The position numbers and the translations under genes were made by a program. The notes under the pieces were generated by a model. It saw only the letters and a program-made list of their open reading frames with translations, had not been told where the DNA came from and ran no database searches. A stretch of 64,000 nucleotides of DNA from Brevundimonas naejangsanensis (GTDB lineage: Bacteria > Pseudomonadota > Alphaproteobacteria > Caulobacterales > Caulobacteraceae), in NCBI RefSeq assembly GCF_000635915.2, contig NZ_CP015614.1:2029501-2093500 (forward strand), written 5' to 3'. Positions 16,450 to 24,401 of the stretch are shown here, in pieces; position 1 is the first letter of the stretch; the number at the start of each line of letters is the position of its first letter.

Positions 16450-17793
16450 TCAGGCGGCCGGAGGCGAGGCGCGCGACGACGCACCCGTGTTTGATCTGGC
16501 GATAGCCAGCCGCCGCCGCACGGTGCGCGACGCGTCTTTAGCGCCCAGCAGGCCCAGCAGTTCGGCGGTCAGGCCGATCCGTTTGCGCGCCACGCCTTCG
16601 TCGCGCGTCTGGCCGTCGTTCAGTTGCTCGATCGCCTCATCAGCCCAGGTCGCCAGCCGTCCCGTCAGGGCCTCGGCGGTCTGACGGCGCTCGGCCTCGC
16701 AGCCGAAGACGGTCGCCATGGGCCGCACCTGACCCGTCAGCGTCAGCAGGACCCGCGCCCGCGCCGCCGCCGCCGCATCCGGCAGTTGGCTCAACAGAGG
16801 GGTCGGCCGCGTCATCCGTCCCACCAGAGGCGTGCGCTGAACCGGCAGGACCGCGTCCAGCGCCTTCTCGGCCGCATCGAAATGCTCAGACAGACGAAGC
16901 GCAATCCTCAGGCGCGCCTGACGCACGGCCTTAGCCCAGGCGCTGTCGGGCCGCAGCGGCAGGACGGCGTCGATTTCCGTCAGGATTTCGGCGCACCAGG
17001 TCAGGGCCGCCGTCAGCCGCCTGCCCTGGGCGTCGTCCTCAAGGCTCTGGGCGGCGATGTCGGCCGCGCGATGGGCCAGCGCCGATATGATGCGGTCGAT
17101 CAGCAGATCAGCCTCGTCGCGGCCCGGCGTCGCCTCGCGCCCCGACGCTCCGATCAGGGCCAGCACCCGCAGCATCATCCGCGCTTCGACCATATGGGCG
17201 AAAAGGATCTCCAGCAGCCGCTCGACCCCGCCCGGCCCGGCCGACGAGGCCTGCCGCAGGGCCAGCTTCAGCTCCGCCAGTTCGGCGCCGCTGGGCCGCC
17301 CGGTCCAGGCCGACAGATGCGGCAACGCCCGCCGCGCCACCGGCGCCAGGTCCAGACACGCCGCCAACGCCTCGATCCGGTCGGGCGCGGCGCCGGGCCA
17401 CACGGCCTCGGGCGCATCTCGCAGCACCACGGCGGCGCTGTGGCACAGGCGGTCGGCGACCATGCGCGACAGGTCGTCGTCACGGTCCAGTTGCGGCAAC
17501 AGCTCCGGCTCGCCTCGCGTCGCCACGCGCCATAGCCGTGCGGGCAGGCCGGCAGGAAAACTCAGCCCCTCCAGCGCATCGGCGCGCGCCCGGAACAGCG
17601 GCGCCAGCGGACCGAAGGCGACCTCGCGGCGGCGGCGATCCAACTGCTCGACCTCGACCAGTTCGCGCAGGGCGGCCGCCCGATCCCCCGCCATCGTGCC
17701 CGCCAGCCCCAGCAACTGAGGCAGGGCCCGGTCCGGACACCGTTCGATCAAATGAGCCAGAGCGGCCCGCTGGGCGACCGACAGGTCCGCCAT
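16450..17793 (-). CDS. Unknown alpha-helical protein upstream of the ccm operon
   Basis: This is a 447-residue, almost wholly helical, Ala/Leu/Arg-rich soluble protein with no signal peptide or membrane segment. Helical segments such as DLSVAQRAALAHLIERCP, LRIALRLSEHFDAAEKAL and DASRTVRRRLAIAR recall DUF2336-type helical-repeat proteins, but I cannot place it securely. I start at the ATG at 17793 because GGAGG lies 8 bases upstream; a GTG 21 bases earlier has no such signal. It ends 18 bp before ccmI on the same strand and is probably co-transcribed with it. A role in cytochrome maturation is only guilt by association. Confidence 0.7.
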   Translation of the reverse strand: MADLSVAQRAALAHLIERCPDRALPQLLGLAGTMAGDRAAALRELVEVEQLDRRRREVAFGPLAPLFRARADALEGLSFPAGLPARLWRVATRGEPELLPQLDRDDDLSRMVADRLCHSAAVVLRDAPEAVWPGAAPDRIEALAACLDLAPVARRALPHLSAWTGRPSGAELAELKLALRQASSAGPGGVERLLEILFAHMVEARMMLRVLALIGASGREATPGRDEADLLIDRIISALAHRAADIAAQSLEDDAQGRRLTAALTWCAEILTEIDAVLPLRPDSAWAKAVRQARLRIALRLSEHFDAAEKALDAVLPVQRTPLVGRMTRPTPLLSQLPDAAAAARARVLLTLTGQVRPMATVFGCEAERRQTAEALTGRLATWADEAIEQLNDGQTRDEGVARKRIGLTAELLGLLGAKDASRTVRRRLAIARSNTGASSRASPPAA

Positions 17794-18011
17794 CCACGCA
17801 TCCTCCGGCCCCACTCAAATACCGGCCAAGACCCCAAGAGTGGCCCGACGCGGGTTAACAAGGGCTTTTGAGGATGAATGTCGAACGCGTCCTATCTGCG
17901 AGCCGAAATCGGCCCTCGGCGCCTAAGTCGGGGACTGTAATCGACCCATTGCCGCCATTGACCAAGTGCGCGCAGCAACCTTAGAACCCAATATATATCA
18001 GAAGGAGATTT

Positions 18012-18035
18012 ATGCTCAGGGGCTTACAATCCTGA
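18012..18035 (+). CDS. Possible seven-residue leader peptide
   Basis: An ATG preceded by AGAAGGAGATTT, the strongest Shine-Dalgarno match in this part of the window, opens a seven-codon frame (MLRGLQS) ending in TGA at 18033-18035. The stop codon overlaps the first two bases of a perfect hairpin (18034-18050), and the acetyltransferase gene starts 76 bp later. This arrangement is what a translational attenuator leader would look like. There is no direct evidence of expression, and the peptide is too short for a coding test. Confidence 0.4.
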   Translation: MLRGLQS

Positions 18036-18050
18036 CCGCAAATAGCGGTC
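18034..18050 (+). promoter_or_regulatory. Perfect hairpin in the acetyltransferase leader
   Basis: GACCGC (18034-18039) pairs with GCGGTC (18045-18050) around an AAATA loop. The stem begins inside the stop codon of the mini-ORF, so a ribosome finishing that ORF would cover its left arm. No T-run follows, so it is not a standard terminator. Confidence 0.5.
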
Positions 18051-18111
18051 TCGCGTCGGCGCCATAGGATGGTCGCCGTGCCTCTTTGCATATCTATTCT
18101 TCGGAGTTCTC

Positions 18112-18564
18112 ATGAAGAACGATGACGTCGTGATCCGGCCATATGTGCCAGAAGACGATCTTAAAAAGCTGTCGCGCATTTGGCTTGATGCTTCCCTATT
18201 GGCTCATCCTTTTATCGGCGAACAGCGCTTGCGTGATCAACAAGCTCTTATCGAAAACGAGTATCTGCCTAATGCCGAGACTTGGGTAGCGTGCGTTGAA
18301 GATGATCCTAGCGGCTTTATAAGCCTGATGGATACTTTTATCGGGGGAATCTTCGTTTCTCCCGCCCAGCAAGGGCGCGGTATAGGCCGTCAGCTCATAA
18401 CCCACGCTCTGAACCTTGCTGGTGAGCTCGAGCTTGAGGTTTACACCGACAATCAGCAGGCCATGAATTTCTACGCCAGCATCGGCTTTCAGGAGTTGTC
18501 ACGCCGTGCTTGTGATGATGATGGCCATGCTTTTGAAAATGCTCGTCTTCGCCTAGTCGGATAA
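18112..18564 (+). CDS. GNAT-family N-acetyltransferase
   Basis: This is a 150-residue acetyl-CoA-dependent acetyltransferase. The GNAT core is clear: N-terminal VIRPYVPEDDLKKLSRIW, beta-strand GGIFVSPA, the acetyl-CoA pyrophosphate loop QQGRGIGRQLI, and the C-terminal ELEVYTDNQQAMNFYASIGF. It resembles the YjaB/YiaC-like small acetyltransferases, and the substrate is unknown. Codon use is much more AT-rich than in neighbouring genes (many GAT, AAA, CTT and TTT codons), which suggests recent horizontal transfer. The ATG has CGGAG 5 bases upstream. A 10-bp stem hairpin follows its stop. Confidence 0.85.
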   Translation: MKNDDVVIRPYVPEDDLKKLSRIWLDASLLAHPFIGEQRLRDQQALIENEYLPNAETWVACVEDDPSGFISLMDTFIGGIFVSPAQQGRGIGRQLITHALNLAGELELEVYTDNQQAMNFYASIGFQELSRRACDDDGHAFENARLRLVG

Positions 18565-18570
18565 GAGTGA

Positions 18571-18597
18571 GTCGGGCGGCAAGAACTGCCGCCCGAC
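18571..18597 (+). terminator. Hairpin after the acetyltransferase gene
   Basis: GTCGGGCGGC (18571-18580) pairs perfectly with GCCGCCCGAC (18588-18597) around a 7-base loop, starting 7 bp after the stop. There is no T-tract on the plus strand, so termination efficiency is uncertain. It may also end the convergent kinase transcript. Confidence 0.55.
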
Positions 18598-18677
18598 GAT
18601 CATTCTGGACTTTAGAATACCCAAGCGGCCTGTCTGGAAACCCCCGACGCAGACCTGCGCAACAGCCGCCTTGTCCC

Positions 18678-20150
18678 TCACCCCTCGGCGGCGGGCAACT
18701 CCAGCACCACCTTCAGCCCGCCCAGGCTGCTGTCGCCCAAGGTGACGCGGCCGCCGTAGGCGCGGGTCAGTTCGTCAACGATCGACAGGCCCAGCCCCGT
18801 GCCGGGGGTGTCCTCGTCCATGCGGGTGCCGCGTTTCAGGGCGGTGTCGCGCTGGTCGGCGGGCAGGCCGGGGCCGTCGTCCTCGACCACGGCGATCAGT
18901 TGGCCTGGCATGGAGGGACCGGCCGAGACCCGCACCCGGCGGCGGCACCATTTGGCGGCGTTCTCCAGCAGGTTGCCGAAGATTTCCTGCAGGTCCTGGC
19001 GCTCGCCCAGGAAGGCCAGATCGTCAGGAGCGCGCCAGTCGATCTCGACGCCTTTCTGTTCGAACACCCGCTCCAGCATGACCGCCATCTCGTCCAGCAC
19101 CTCGCTGACGTCGGTGCGTTCGCCCAGGCCGTGGGCGGCGCGGGCGGCGGCGCGAGCGCGGCGCAAGTGATGGTCGACCTGGTCCTGCATCACCTTCGTC
19201 TGCTTGCGCACCATGTCGGGCAGCACGCCCTCCTGGGTCCCGGCCTCGGCCAGCATGACGGCCAGCGGCGTCTTCAACGCATGGGCCAGGTTGCCGACGT
19301 GGGTGCGCTGGCGTTCAACCGTCTCCTGATTGTGCGCCAGCAGGCGGTTGACCTGTTCGGCCAGGGGCTGGATTTCCAGCGGATAACCGCCCTCGACCCG
19401 GTGCGAGCGGCCTTGTCGCACATTGGAAATCTCGTCGCCCAGATCGAACAGGGGGCGCAGGCCCACCCGCACCTGAATGAACACCGCCGCGACGAGGCCG
19501 GCGCCCAAGAGCAACATGGCGATCCAGGTCACGGTGGCGAACTGGCGCGTGTCGGCGTCAACGTCGGACCGGTCGATCCCGGCGAAGAAGACGACCGGCT
19601 GCTGGCGGCCGGGCAGTTGTTTCATGCTGGCGGCGATGCGCAGCGGCTCGCCCTTGGGGCCGTCTTCGGCGTTGTAGCTGATAGTCTGACCGAAAGCGCT
19701 GCGCAGGCGGTCAGACAGGTCGGGGGCGTACTCCAGGTCGGCATTGGCCAGCGACGCAGAGCGCGCCAGCACATGCAGCGCGCCTTGAGGCCCCGGCTCG
19801 GCGACCATCCAGTATTTTCCCGACAGCAGGCGCTGGGTGCGGGCGTCCCGTATTTCGCCCACGAACACCTCGCGCTCGGGCGTGATGACGGAGGCGACGA
19901 CGGTCTCGTCGATGGTGTCGCTCAGGGTGTTGCCGAGGCGGCGCAGGGCCGATTCCTGGAACACGGCCGTCAGCACCACCGCCGCCGCCGCCAAGCCGAC
20001 CAGGATCCAGGCGGCGGCCAGCCAGATCAGACGCCGCGTCAGCGAACGGCCGGGCCGCCCGAACCACCGACCCCATTCGCGCCGGGCCGACGAACGCTCG
20101 GCGCCATCGGCCCCAGACTCGATCTCGGCCTCGGTGATCGGCTCGGTCAT
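18678..20150 (-). CDS. PhoQ-like sensor histidine kinase
   Basis: This is a 490-residue membrane kinase. It has a 40-residue cytoplasmic N-terminus, TM1 at about 41-62, a periplasmic sensor of roughly 140 residues, TM2 near 210-230 and a HAMP-like linker. The H-box is GNLAHALKTPLAV (His290); the ATPase domain has NLLENAAKWCRRRV, DDGPGLP and GTGLGLSIV. The Lys in place of Arg within the H-box and the NLLENAAKW N-box are typical of PhoQ-like kinases. It follows its regulator gene by 10 bp. The signal is unknown; divalent cations or acid are only suggestions from the family. Confidence 0.88.
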   Translation of the reverse strand: MTEPITEAEIESGADGAERSSARREWGRWFGRPGRSLTRRLIWLAAAWILVGLAAAAVVLTAVFQESALRRLGNTLSDTIDETVVASVITPEREVFVGEIRDARTQRLLSGKYWMVAEPGPQGALHVLARSASLANADLEYAPDLSDRLRSAFGQTISYNAEDGPKGEPLRIAASMKQLPGRQQPVVFFAGIDRSDVDADTRQFATVTWIAMLLLGAGLVAAVFIQVRVGLRPLFDLGDEISNVRQGRSHRVEGGYPLEIQPLAEQVNRLLAHNQETVERQRTHVGNLAHALKTPLAVMLAEAGTQEGVLPDMVRKQTKVMQDQVDHHLRRARAAARAAHGLGERTDVSEVLDEMAVMLERVFEQKGVEIDWRAPDDLAFLGERQDLQEIFGNLLENAAKWCRRRVRVSAGPSMPGQLIAVVEDDGPGLPADQRDTALKRGTRMDEDTPGTGLGLSIVDELTRAYGGRVTLGDSSLGGLKVVLELPAAEG

Positions 20151-20160
20151 CAGCGAGCGA

Positions 20161-20841
20161 TCAGGCCGCGTCGCTCTCGCCGGCCAGCGGCGACAGGCGA
20201 TAACCCAGCCCGCGCACGGTCTCGATACGGTCCGCGCCGATCTTCTTTCTCAGGCGGCCGACGAAGACCTCAATGGTGTTCGAGTCGCGGTCGAAATCCT
20301 GATCGTACAGGTGTTCGACCAGTTCGGTGCGGCTGATGACCCGGCCCTGATGCATCATCAGATAGTGCAGCAGCCGGTATTCCAGCGAGGTCAACCGCAG
20401 CGGTTCCCCGTTGACCGTAGCGCGCGCTGCGCGCGGGTCCAGCCTCAGCCCCCCGCAGGTCAGGGTCGCCGCCGCATGGCCGGCCGAGCGGCGCAGCAGG
20501 GCGCGCAGGCGGGCCAGCAGCTCCTCGGTGTGGAAGGGCTTGGTCAGATAGTCGTCGGCCCCGGCGTCGAAGCCCGCCACCTTGTCCGACCAGGCGCCGC
20601 GCGCGGTCAGGATCAGCACCGGCGTCGCCTTGCCTTCGCGGCGCCAGCGCTCCAGCACGGACACGCCGTCGATCTTGGGCAGGCCTAGGTCCAGCACCAC
20701 CACGTCATAGGGTTCGGTGTCGCCCAGGAACCAGGCTTCCTCGCCGTCCGGCGCATGGTCGACGGCGTAGCCGGCGTCGGTCAGGGCGGTCTTCAACTGG
20801 CGCGACAGATCGACGTCGTCCTCGACAAGCAGCACCCGCAT
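20161..20841 (-). CDS. OmpR/PhoP-family response regulator
   Basis: This is a 226-residue regulator. The receiver domain has Asp8/Asp9, phosphoacceptor Asp51 (DVVVLDLGLPKIDG) and KPFHTEELLARL. The winged-helix domain has LTSLEYRLLHYLMMHQGRV and NTIEVFVGRLRKKIG. Its ATG abuts the stop of the upstream PepSY gene (TGAATG) and the kinase follows, so the three form one operon. Direct repeats of CTGAAC with an 11-bp period upstream of the operon are plausible sites for this protein, implying autoregulation. Confidence 0.92.
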   Translation of the reverse strand: MRVLLVEDDVDLSRQLKTALTDAGYAVDHAPDGEEAWFLGDTEPYDVVVLDLGLPKIDGVSVLERWRREGKATPVLILTARGAWSDKVAGFDAGADDYLTKPFHTEELLARLRALLRRSAGHAAATLTCGGLRLDPRAARATVNGEPLRLTSLEYRLLHYLMMHQGRVISRTELVEHLYDQDFDRDSNTIEVFVGRLRKKIGADRIETVRGLGYRLSPLAGESDAA

Positions 20842-21192
20842 TCAGTCGTCTCCGCGAACCCGGCCGGATCGGCCGTCAACCTGTATGTCCGACACGCGTC
20901 CGCCGGGATACTCCCAGCGCACCACATAGTCGCCGCCGCGCTCCTGCACGCCCAGCATGCGGCCGGGGCGGCCCGACTGGACGCGACGGGCGACGTCGCC
21001 GGGGTTGGCGCGCGGGCTCGACCGGGGCTCATCACGCAGCCCCTGACCCGGATAGTTGCGGGGCGCCTCGCGACGATCCTGAGAACGGCTTTCGTCGCGG
21101 TCCCGATCACGGCCGCGCGACTGGGCCGCCGCGTCCGTCAGGGGGACGATGGCGATCAGACCGGCCAGAAGGAGGGCTCGAATACGCATCAT
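20842..21192 (-). CDS. Periplasmic PepSY-domain protein
   Basis: This is a 116-residue secreted protein. It has a signal peptide (MRIRALLLAGLIAIVPLTDA), a very charged Arg/Asp/Ser-rich linker (SRGRDRDRDESRSQDRREAP) and a C-terminal PepSY-like unit (VARRVQSGRPGRMLGVQE, then YVVRWEYPGGRVSDIQVD). Small PepSY proteins are often encoded with PhoPQ-like systems and are thought to modulate the sensor or bind inhibitors. It is the first gene of the operon here. ATGATG gives two possible starts one codon apart. Confidence 0.8.
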   Translation of the reverse strand: MMRIRALLLAGLIAIVPLTDAAAQSRGRDRDRDESRSQDRREAPRNYPGQGLRDEPRSSPRANPGDVARRVQSGRPGRMLGVQERGGDYVVRWEYPGGRVSDIQVDGRSGRVRGDD

Positions 21193-21215
21193 GCTCGTCT
21201 TCTAGACAGGGGCCT

Positions 21216-21266
21216 CTGAACGGCGGCTGAACGTGCAGTCTATCGCTGTTCCTCTGAACAAGGAAC
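21216..21266 (-). promoter_or_regulatory. Candidate operator for the OmpR-type regulator
   Basis: CTGAAC occurs at 21216-21221 and 21227-21232, an 11-bp period as expected for OmpR/PhoB-family dimers on one DNA face. It occurs again at 21254-21259, where it sits inside the inverted repeat GTTCCT (21248-21253) / AGGAAC (21261-21266). The site is 24-75 bp upstream of the PepSY-regulator-kinase operon. Binding is inference. Confidence 0.45.
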
Positions 21267-21457
21267 GCGCGCCCGAGGAATCTCCGTCGCTGTCGCCCTC
21301 GCGCCTGATCAGAAGCGCTCCCGCCCGAGAAGGTGACAAAGTTCTCATGCTGATGAACGCCGACTGAAACGCGCCGTTCAGGCGGGGATCAGGCTCAGGG
21401 TGGTCTTGTGAGGTCAACGCAGCCCGATCGGTTGCGAAGACCCGAAGGAGTTCGATC

Positions 21458-21832
21458 ATGAAGACCCTGCTGATCCCCGTCCTGGCCGCCACGGTCGCCG
21501 CGACCGCCCTGCCCGCCGCGGCGCAATCCTATGATCGTCACGGCCCCTCGCGCGGTCCCGCCTATGAGCAGAACTATGGCGGCTGGCAGTCGGTCAGCCA
21601 GCGCAAATACAACCTGGACCGCCGCATCGACCAGGGCGTCCGCACCCGCCAGCTGAGCTCACGCGAAGCCTCGCGCCTCAAGGATGAGTTGGACGGCCTG
21701 GTCCGTCTTGAGCGTAACTATACCCGTGGCGGCCTGACCCGCTGGGAGCGCCAGGACCTGGATCGTCGCTATGACCGCCTGTCGGCCAAGATCCGGCTGG
21801 AGCGCCGCGACCACAACAACCGTCACTACTGA
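21458..21832 (+). CDS. Small secreted basic protein of unknown function
   Basis: This 124-residue protein has a clear signal peptide (MKTLLIPVLAATVAATALPA, cleavage at AAAQ). The mature part is helical and Arg/Tyr-rich, with two similar segments built around a YNLDRRIDQGVRTRQLSS / LDRRYDRLSAKIRLERR pattern. GAAGGAG lies 6 bases before the ATG. It is divergent from the PepSY/two-component operon, and the 265-bp shared region contains the candidate operators, so it may be a regulon member. A strong terminator follows. The family is not recognised beyond common Caulobacterales hypotheticals. Confidence 0.8.
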   Translation: MKTLLIPVLAATVAATALPAAAQSYDRHGPSRGPAYEQNYGGWQSVSQRKYNLDRRIDQGVRTRQLSSREASRLKDELDGLVRLERNYTRGGLTRWERQDLDRRYDRLSAKIRLERRDHNNRHY

Positions 21833-21880
21833 GACGGTTCAGCATCAGGGCCTCATCCCTCCCTGTCAGGGGCTCTGCCG

Positions 21881-21908
21881 AGGGCGCGATCCGAAAGGGT
21901 CGCGCCCT
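21881..21908 (+). terminator. Rho-independent-like terminator
   Basis: A 12-bp stem (AGGGCGCGATCC with GGGTCGCGCCCT, including one T-G pair) closes on a GAAA tetraloop and is followed by TATTCT. It lies about 50 bp after the small secreted protein gene and just before the end of the convergent nucleotidyltransferase gene. Confidence 0.75.
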
Positions 21909-21912
21909 TATT

Positions 21913-22512
21913 CTATGCCGGTTCGATCACCGTGATTTCGGGCCAGCGCCCGCGCGCATTGGCGATCACCCGGTCCCAGCCCTTGGCCAGGCCTCGCGTG
22001 GGATTGGGCCGGATCACCATATCGAACACGTCCTGCAGGCCGAAGGGGGCGACGACGCTGATCGCATCGTCCTTCTCCAGCCGCACCCCCAGGGCGAAGG
22101 CCGGGGCGACAAAGCGGGCCGGGGCGTCGTCGGTGCAGGTCAGCGGCTCATATGTTTCGCCGAACTTGCCCTCGAACCACAGATGGACTCGCGCCTGGTT
22201 GCGGACCTCGACGATGTCGCGAAACTCCGGCGCGAACGCCGCTGCGACCCGCTTGATGATCACGTCCTCGGCGTCCCAGGAGGTGTCGCGGTCGAAATAG
22301 CCGATGTCGTAATCCTTGACGCCATAGCCCGGCGCCCGGCCGGTCCGCTCATTCCACACCGACTGGTAGACCGCCCCCGAAAACAGCCGCCAGTCCGGCA
22401 GGTCCAGGTCGCGCATCACGCCCAGCACATGCATCAAGCCCGCATTGGCGCGGACGATCTCGGTCAGGCGGGTCTCTAGCTCCGCAGCCGTCGTCACCCC
22501 CTCTACGCTCAT
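21913..22512 (-). CDS. Nucleotidyltransferase-family protein (NTP_transf_6/DUF925 type)
   Basis: This 199-residue protein has the conserved core of this family: WRLFSGAVYQSVWNERTG, then the metal-binding motif YGVKDYDIGYFD, and the C-terminal FGLQDVFDMVIRPNP. Substrate and function are not known for the family. I use the ATG at 22512, whose ATGA overlaps the thiD stop by 4 bp and suggests coupling. An in-frame ATG 12 bases earlier is an alternative. It is last in a sugE-thiD-nucleotidyltransferase operon. Confidence 0.78.
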   Translation of the reverse strand: MSVEGVTTAAELETRLTEIVRANAGLMHVLGVMRDLDLPDWRLFSGAVYQSVWNERTGRAPGYGVKDYDIGYFDRDTSWDAEDVIIKRVAAAFAPEFRDIVEVRNQARVHLWFEGKFGETYEPLTCTDDAPARFVAPAFALGVRLEKDDAISVVAPFGLQDVFDMVIRPNPTRGLAKGWDRVIANARGRWPEITVIEPA

Positions 22513-23327
22513 CGCAGGGGCCATCCGTGATCCAGCGGGCCGTGACCCTGACCCAGTCCCGGCGCGCGGCGGATGGCTTCGGCGACATAGGCCCAGGCTT
22601 CAGCCACCGCCGTCGTCAGGGGCAGGCCCTTGGCTATGCCCGCCGCGCAGGCGCTGGCCAGGGTGCAGCCGGTGCCGTGGGTATGGCGGGTCTGCACCCG
22701 CTCGCTTTCCAACACCGTCTCGCCGTCGGCGGTCAGCAGCAGGTCGGTCACCGTCTCGCCGGGCACATGGCCGCCCTTCATCAACACCGCGCGAGCGCCC
22801 ATCGCCAGCAAGGCTTCGCCCGCGCGGCGCTGACCATCCAGATCGAGGACCGCGATCCCGGTCAGAGCCTCGGCCTCGGGCGCATTGGGGGTCAGCAGGG
22901 CCGCGCGCGGGACCATCAAGCGCCGCACCGCCTCGACCGCCGCCTCGGCCAGCAGAGGCGAGCCGCCCTTGGCGATCATCACCGGATCGACCACGGCTGG
23001 CACGCCGCCCGCATAGTCGATCAGACCGGCGACCGTTTCGACCACCTCAACCGAGCCCAGCATGCCGGTCTTCAGGGCGTCCGCGCCGATATCGTCCAGG
23101 ACCGCCCTGGCCTGCGCCTCGATCACGTCCAGCGGCACAGGATGCACGCCGTGAACGCCCAGGGTGTTCTGAACGGTGATGGCGGTGATCGCCGTGGCGG
23201 CGAACCCGCCCAGCATGGTTACGGCTTTGATATCCGCCTGTATGCCCGCGCCGCCGCCGGAGTCCGATCCCGCCAGGATCAGCACCCGGCCCAGCGGCTT
23301 CGTCGCCGCTTCGACGAGAGAGGTCAT
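22509..23327 (-). CDS. thiD: Hydroxymethylpyrimidine/phosphomethylpyrimidine kinase
   Basis: ThiD phosphorylates HMP and HMP-P in thiamine pyrophosphate synthesis. The 272-residue protein starts with the family signature VLILAGSDSGGGAGIQADIK. It contains MLGGFAATAITAITVQNTLG and VVDPVMIAKGGSPLL, and ends with the ribokinase-like anion-hole region THGTGCTLASACAAGIAKG. The ATG overlaps the sugE stop by one base (TGATG). I see no recognisable THI-box riboswitch immediately upstream, where the coding sequence of the exporter lies. Confidence 0.93.
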   Translation of the reverse strand: MTSLVEAATKPLGRVLILAGSDSGGGAGIQADIKAVTMLGGFAATAITAITVQNTLGVHGVHPVPLDVIEAQARAVLDDIGADALKTGMLGSVEVVETVAGLIDYAGGVPAVVDPVMIAKGGSPLLAEAAVEAVRRLMVPRAALLTPNAPEAEALTGIAVLDLDGQRRAGEALLAMGARAVLMKGGHVPGETVTDLLLTADGETVLESERVQTRHTHGTGCTLASACAAGIAKGLPLTTAVAEAWAYVAEAIRRAPGLGQGHGPLDHGWPLR

Positions 23328-23668
23328 CAGTGGGCCCCCGAAAACAGCTTCAACCCGACAATGCCCGCCACGATCAGCAGGATGCAGACGGCCCGCACCG
23401 CCGTCGCCGGCTCGCCATAGACGGCGATCCCGACCGCCGCCGCCCCGACCGCGCCGATGCCGGTCCAGACCGCATAGGCCGTGCCTACCGGCAGCTTCTG
23501 GGTCGCCGCCCACAGGCCGATCATGCTCGCCGCCAGGGCGAGCGCCACGCCCAGCGAAACCAACGGTCGCTGAAGGCCGACGTACTTGACGCCGGACGCC
23601 CACCCCACCTCGAAAAGCCCCGCCACGACGAGGACCAACCAGGGATTCAGGGACAGCAACCAGGACAT
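23327..23668 (-). CDS. sugE: Small multidrug resistance exporter, SugE/Gdx type
   Basis: This is a 113-residue four-helix SMR transporter. It has the essential membrane Glu in helix 1 (AGLFEVGWASGVKYVG) and the helix 3 motif GTAYAVWTGIGAVGAAAVG. The GVKYV and WASG sequences match the Gdx/SugE branch, whose characterised members export guanidinium, better than the EmrE branch. It is first in an operon with thiD. I looked upstream for a guanidine riboswitch (ykkC types) and recognised none. Confidence 0.85.
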   Translation of the reverse strand: MSWLLSLNPWLVLVVAGLFEVGWASGVKYVGLQRPLVSLGVALALAASMIGLWAATQKLPVGTAYAVWTGIGAVGAAAVGIAVYGEPATAVRAVCILLIVAGIVGLKLFSGAH

Positions 23669-23924
23669 GACGGCTGCATGGCTGATGGCGAAGCGTCAGA
23701 CAAGGGATCACGCATCGAAAGGCTCCGCACTTTCAGCTCAGGCGGCCAGGATGGAAAGGTTGTGCTAAAACAACGTGCAAATGAACGATGCTACCCAGAA
23801 AGCAAGTGAGCGCACAAAGTTATTGCAACGTTCTGTGGGGTTTTTGGCAAAATCTGGTAAAATTTCCGCAACAACTGCAGCCGCATAAGCGTTGCCATGC
23901 CGGAATTATGATAGAGAGGGCTTT

Positions 23925-24398
23925 ATGGAAGCTCCTGTGGTGAAGACTGGGATGTTGATCCGTCGGCCCGCCGACGAAGTCTACCAGGCCTTTACCGAGC
24001 CGGGCGTGACTTCGTGGTTCTGGTTCACCCACGCAGATCGACGGATGTCGCCCGGCGCCCAGTTGACCTGGACCTGGGGCATGTACGGCGTCGCCACGCG
24101 CGTTCTGGTAAAGGCGCTCGAGCCCAATCGCCGCATCCTGATCGACTGGAATCTGGACGACGATCCGACCGAAGTGGAATGGACGTTCGAAGAGCGCGGC
24201 CCGGCGACCTGGGTCGAGGTTTCGAACCGCGGCTTTCCCGCCTCCGACGCAGGGGTAAAGGCGGCGCTCGAAGCGATGGAAGGCTTCACCCTGGCGCTGG
24301 CGGGCGCCAAGATATGGCTGGAGCGCGCCATCGAGCCGACCTTCATCCTGGACCGGTTCCCTGATCAGGTCCTGCCGAGCTGGAAGCCTAAACTCTAA
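23925..24398 (+). CDS. SRPBCC/AHSA1-family protein
   Basis: This 157-residue START-like (Bet v 1 fold) protein has the typical N-terminus IRRPADEVYQAFTEPGVTSW, then LTWTWGMYGVATRVLVKALE, the strand VEWTFEERGPATWVEVS and the long C-terminal helix. Members bind small hydrophobic ligands or act as Hsp90 co-chaperone-like domains; the ligand here is unknown. The start at 23925 is chosen because GAGAGGG lies 4-5 bases upstream and the fold begins directly after it. The upstream 250 bp are visibly AT-richer than the genes around them. Confidence 0.85.
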   Translation: MEAPVVKTGMLIRRPADEVYQAFTEPGVTSWFWFTHADRRMSPGAQLTWTWGMYGVATRVLVKALEPNRRILIDWNLDDDPTEVEWTFEERGPATWVEVSNRGFPASDAGVKAALEAMEGFTLALAGAKIWLERAIEPTFILDRFPDQVLPSWKPKL

Positions 24399-24401
24399 GC
24401 C

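Larger units (their letters stand above)
17794..18111. other. Gene-poor, lower-GC region holding a mini-ORF and a hairpin
   Basis: These 318 bp separate the ccm-linked operon from the acetyltransferase gene. The first ~150 bp show nothing I recognise. From about 17990 the sequence turns AT-rich (AATATATATC) and holds a strong ribosome binding site, a seven-codon ORF and a perfect hairpin, listed separately. Confidence 0.6.

Noticed and set aside
13393..16494. A 1033-codon plus-strand open frame across the ccm genes
   Set aside because: It is antisense to ccmF, ccmE and ccmI. The composition is low-complexity and there is no plausible start signal.
23669..23924. Guanidine riboswitch upstream of the SugE/Gdx gene
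   Set aside because: Expected for this exporter class, but I could not find the conserved ykkC core or paired ACGR-loop hairpins on the minus strand.
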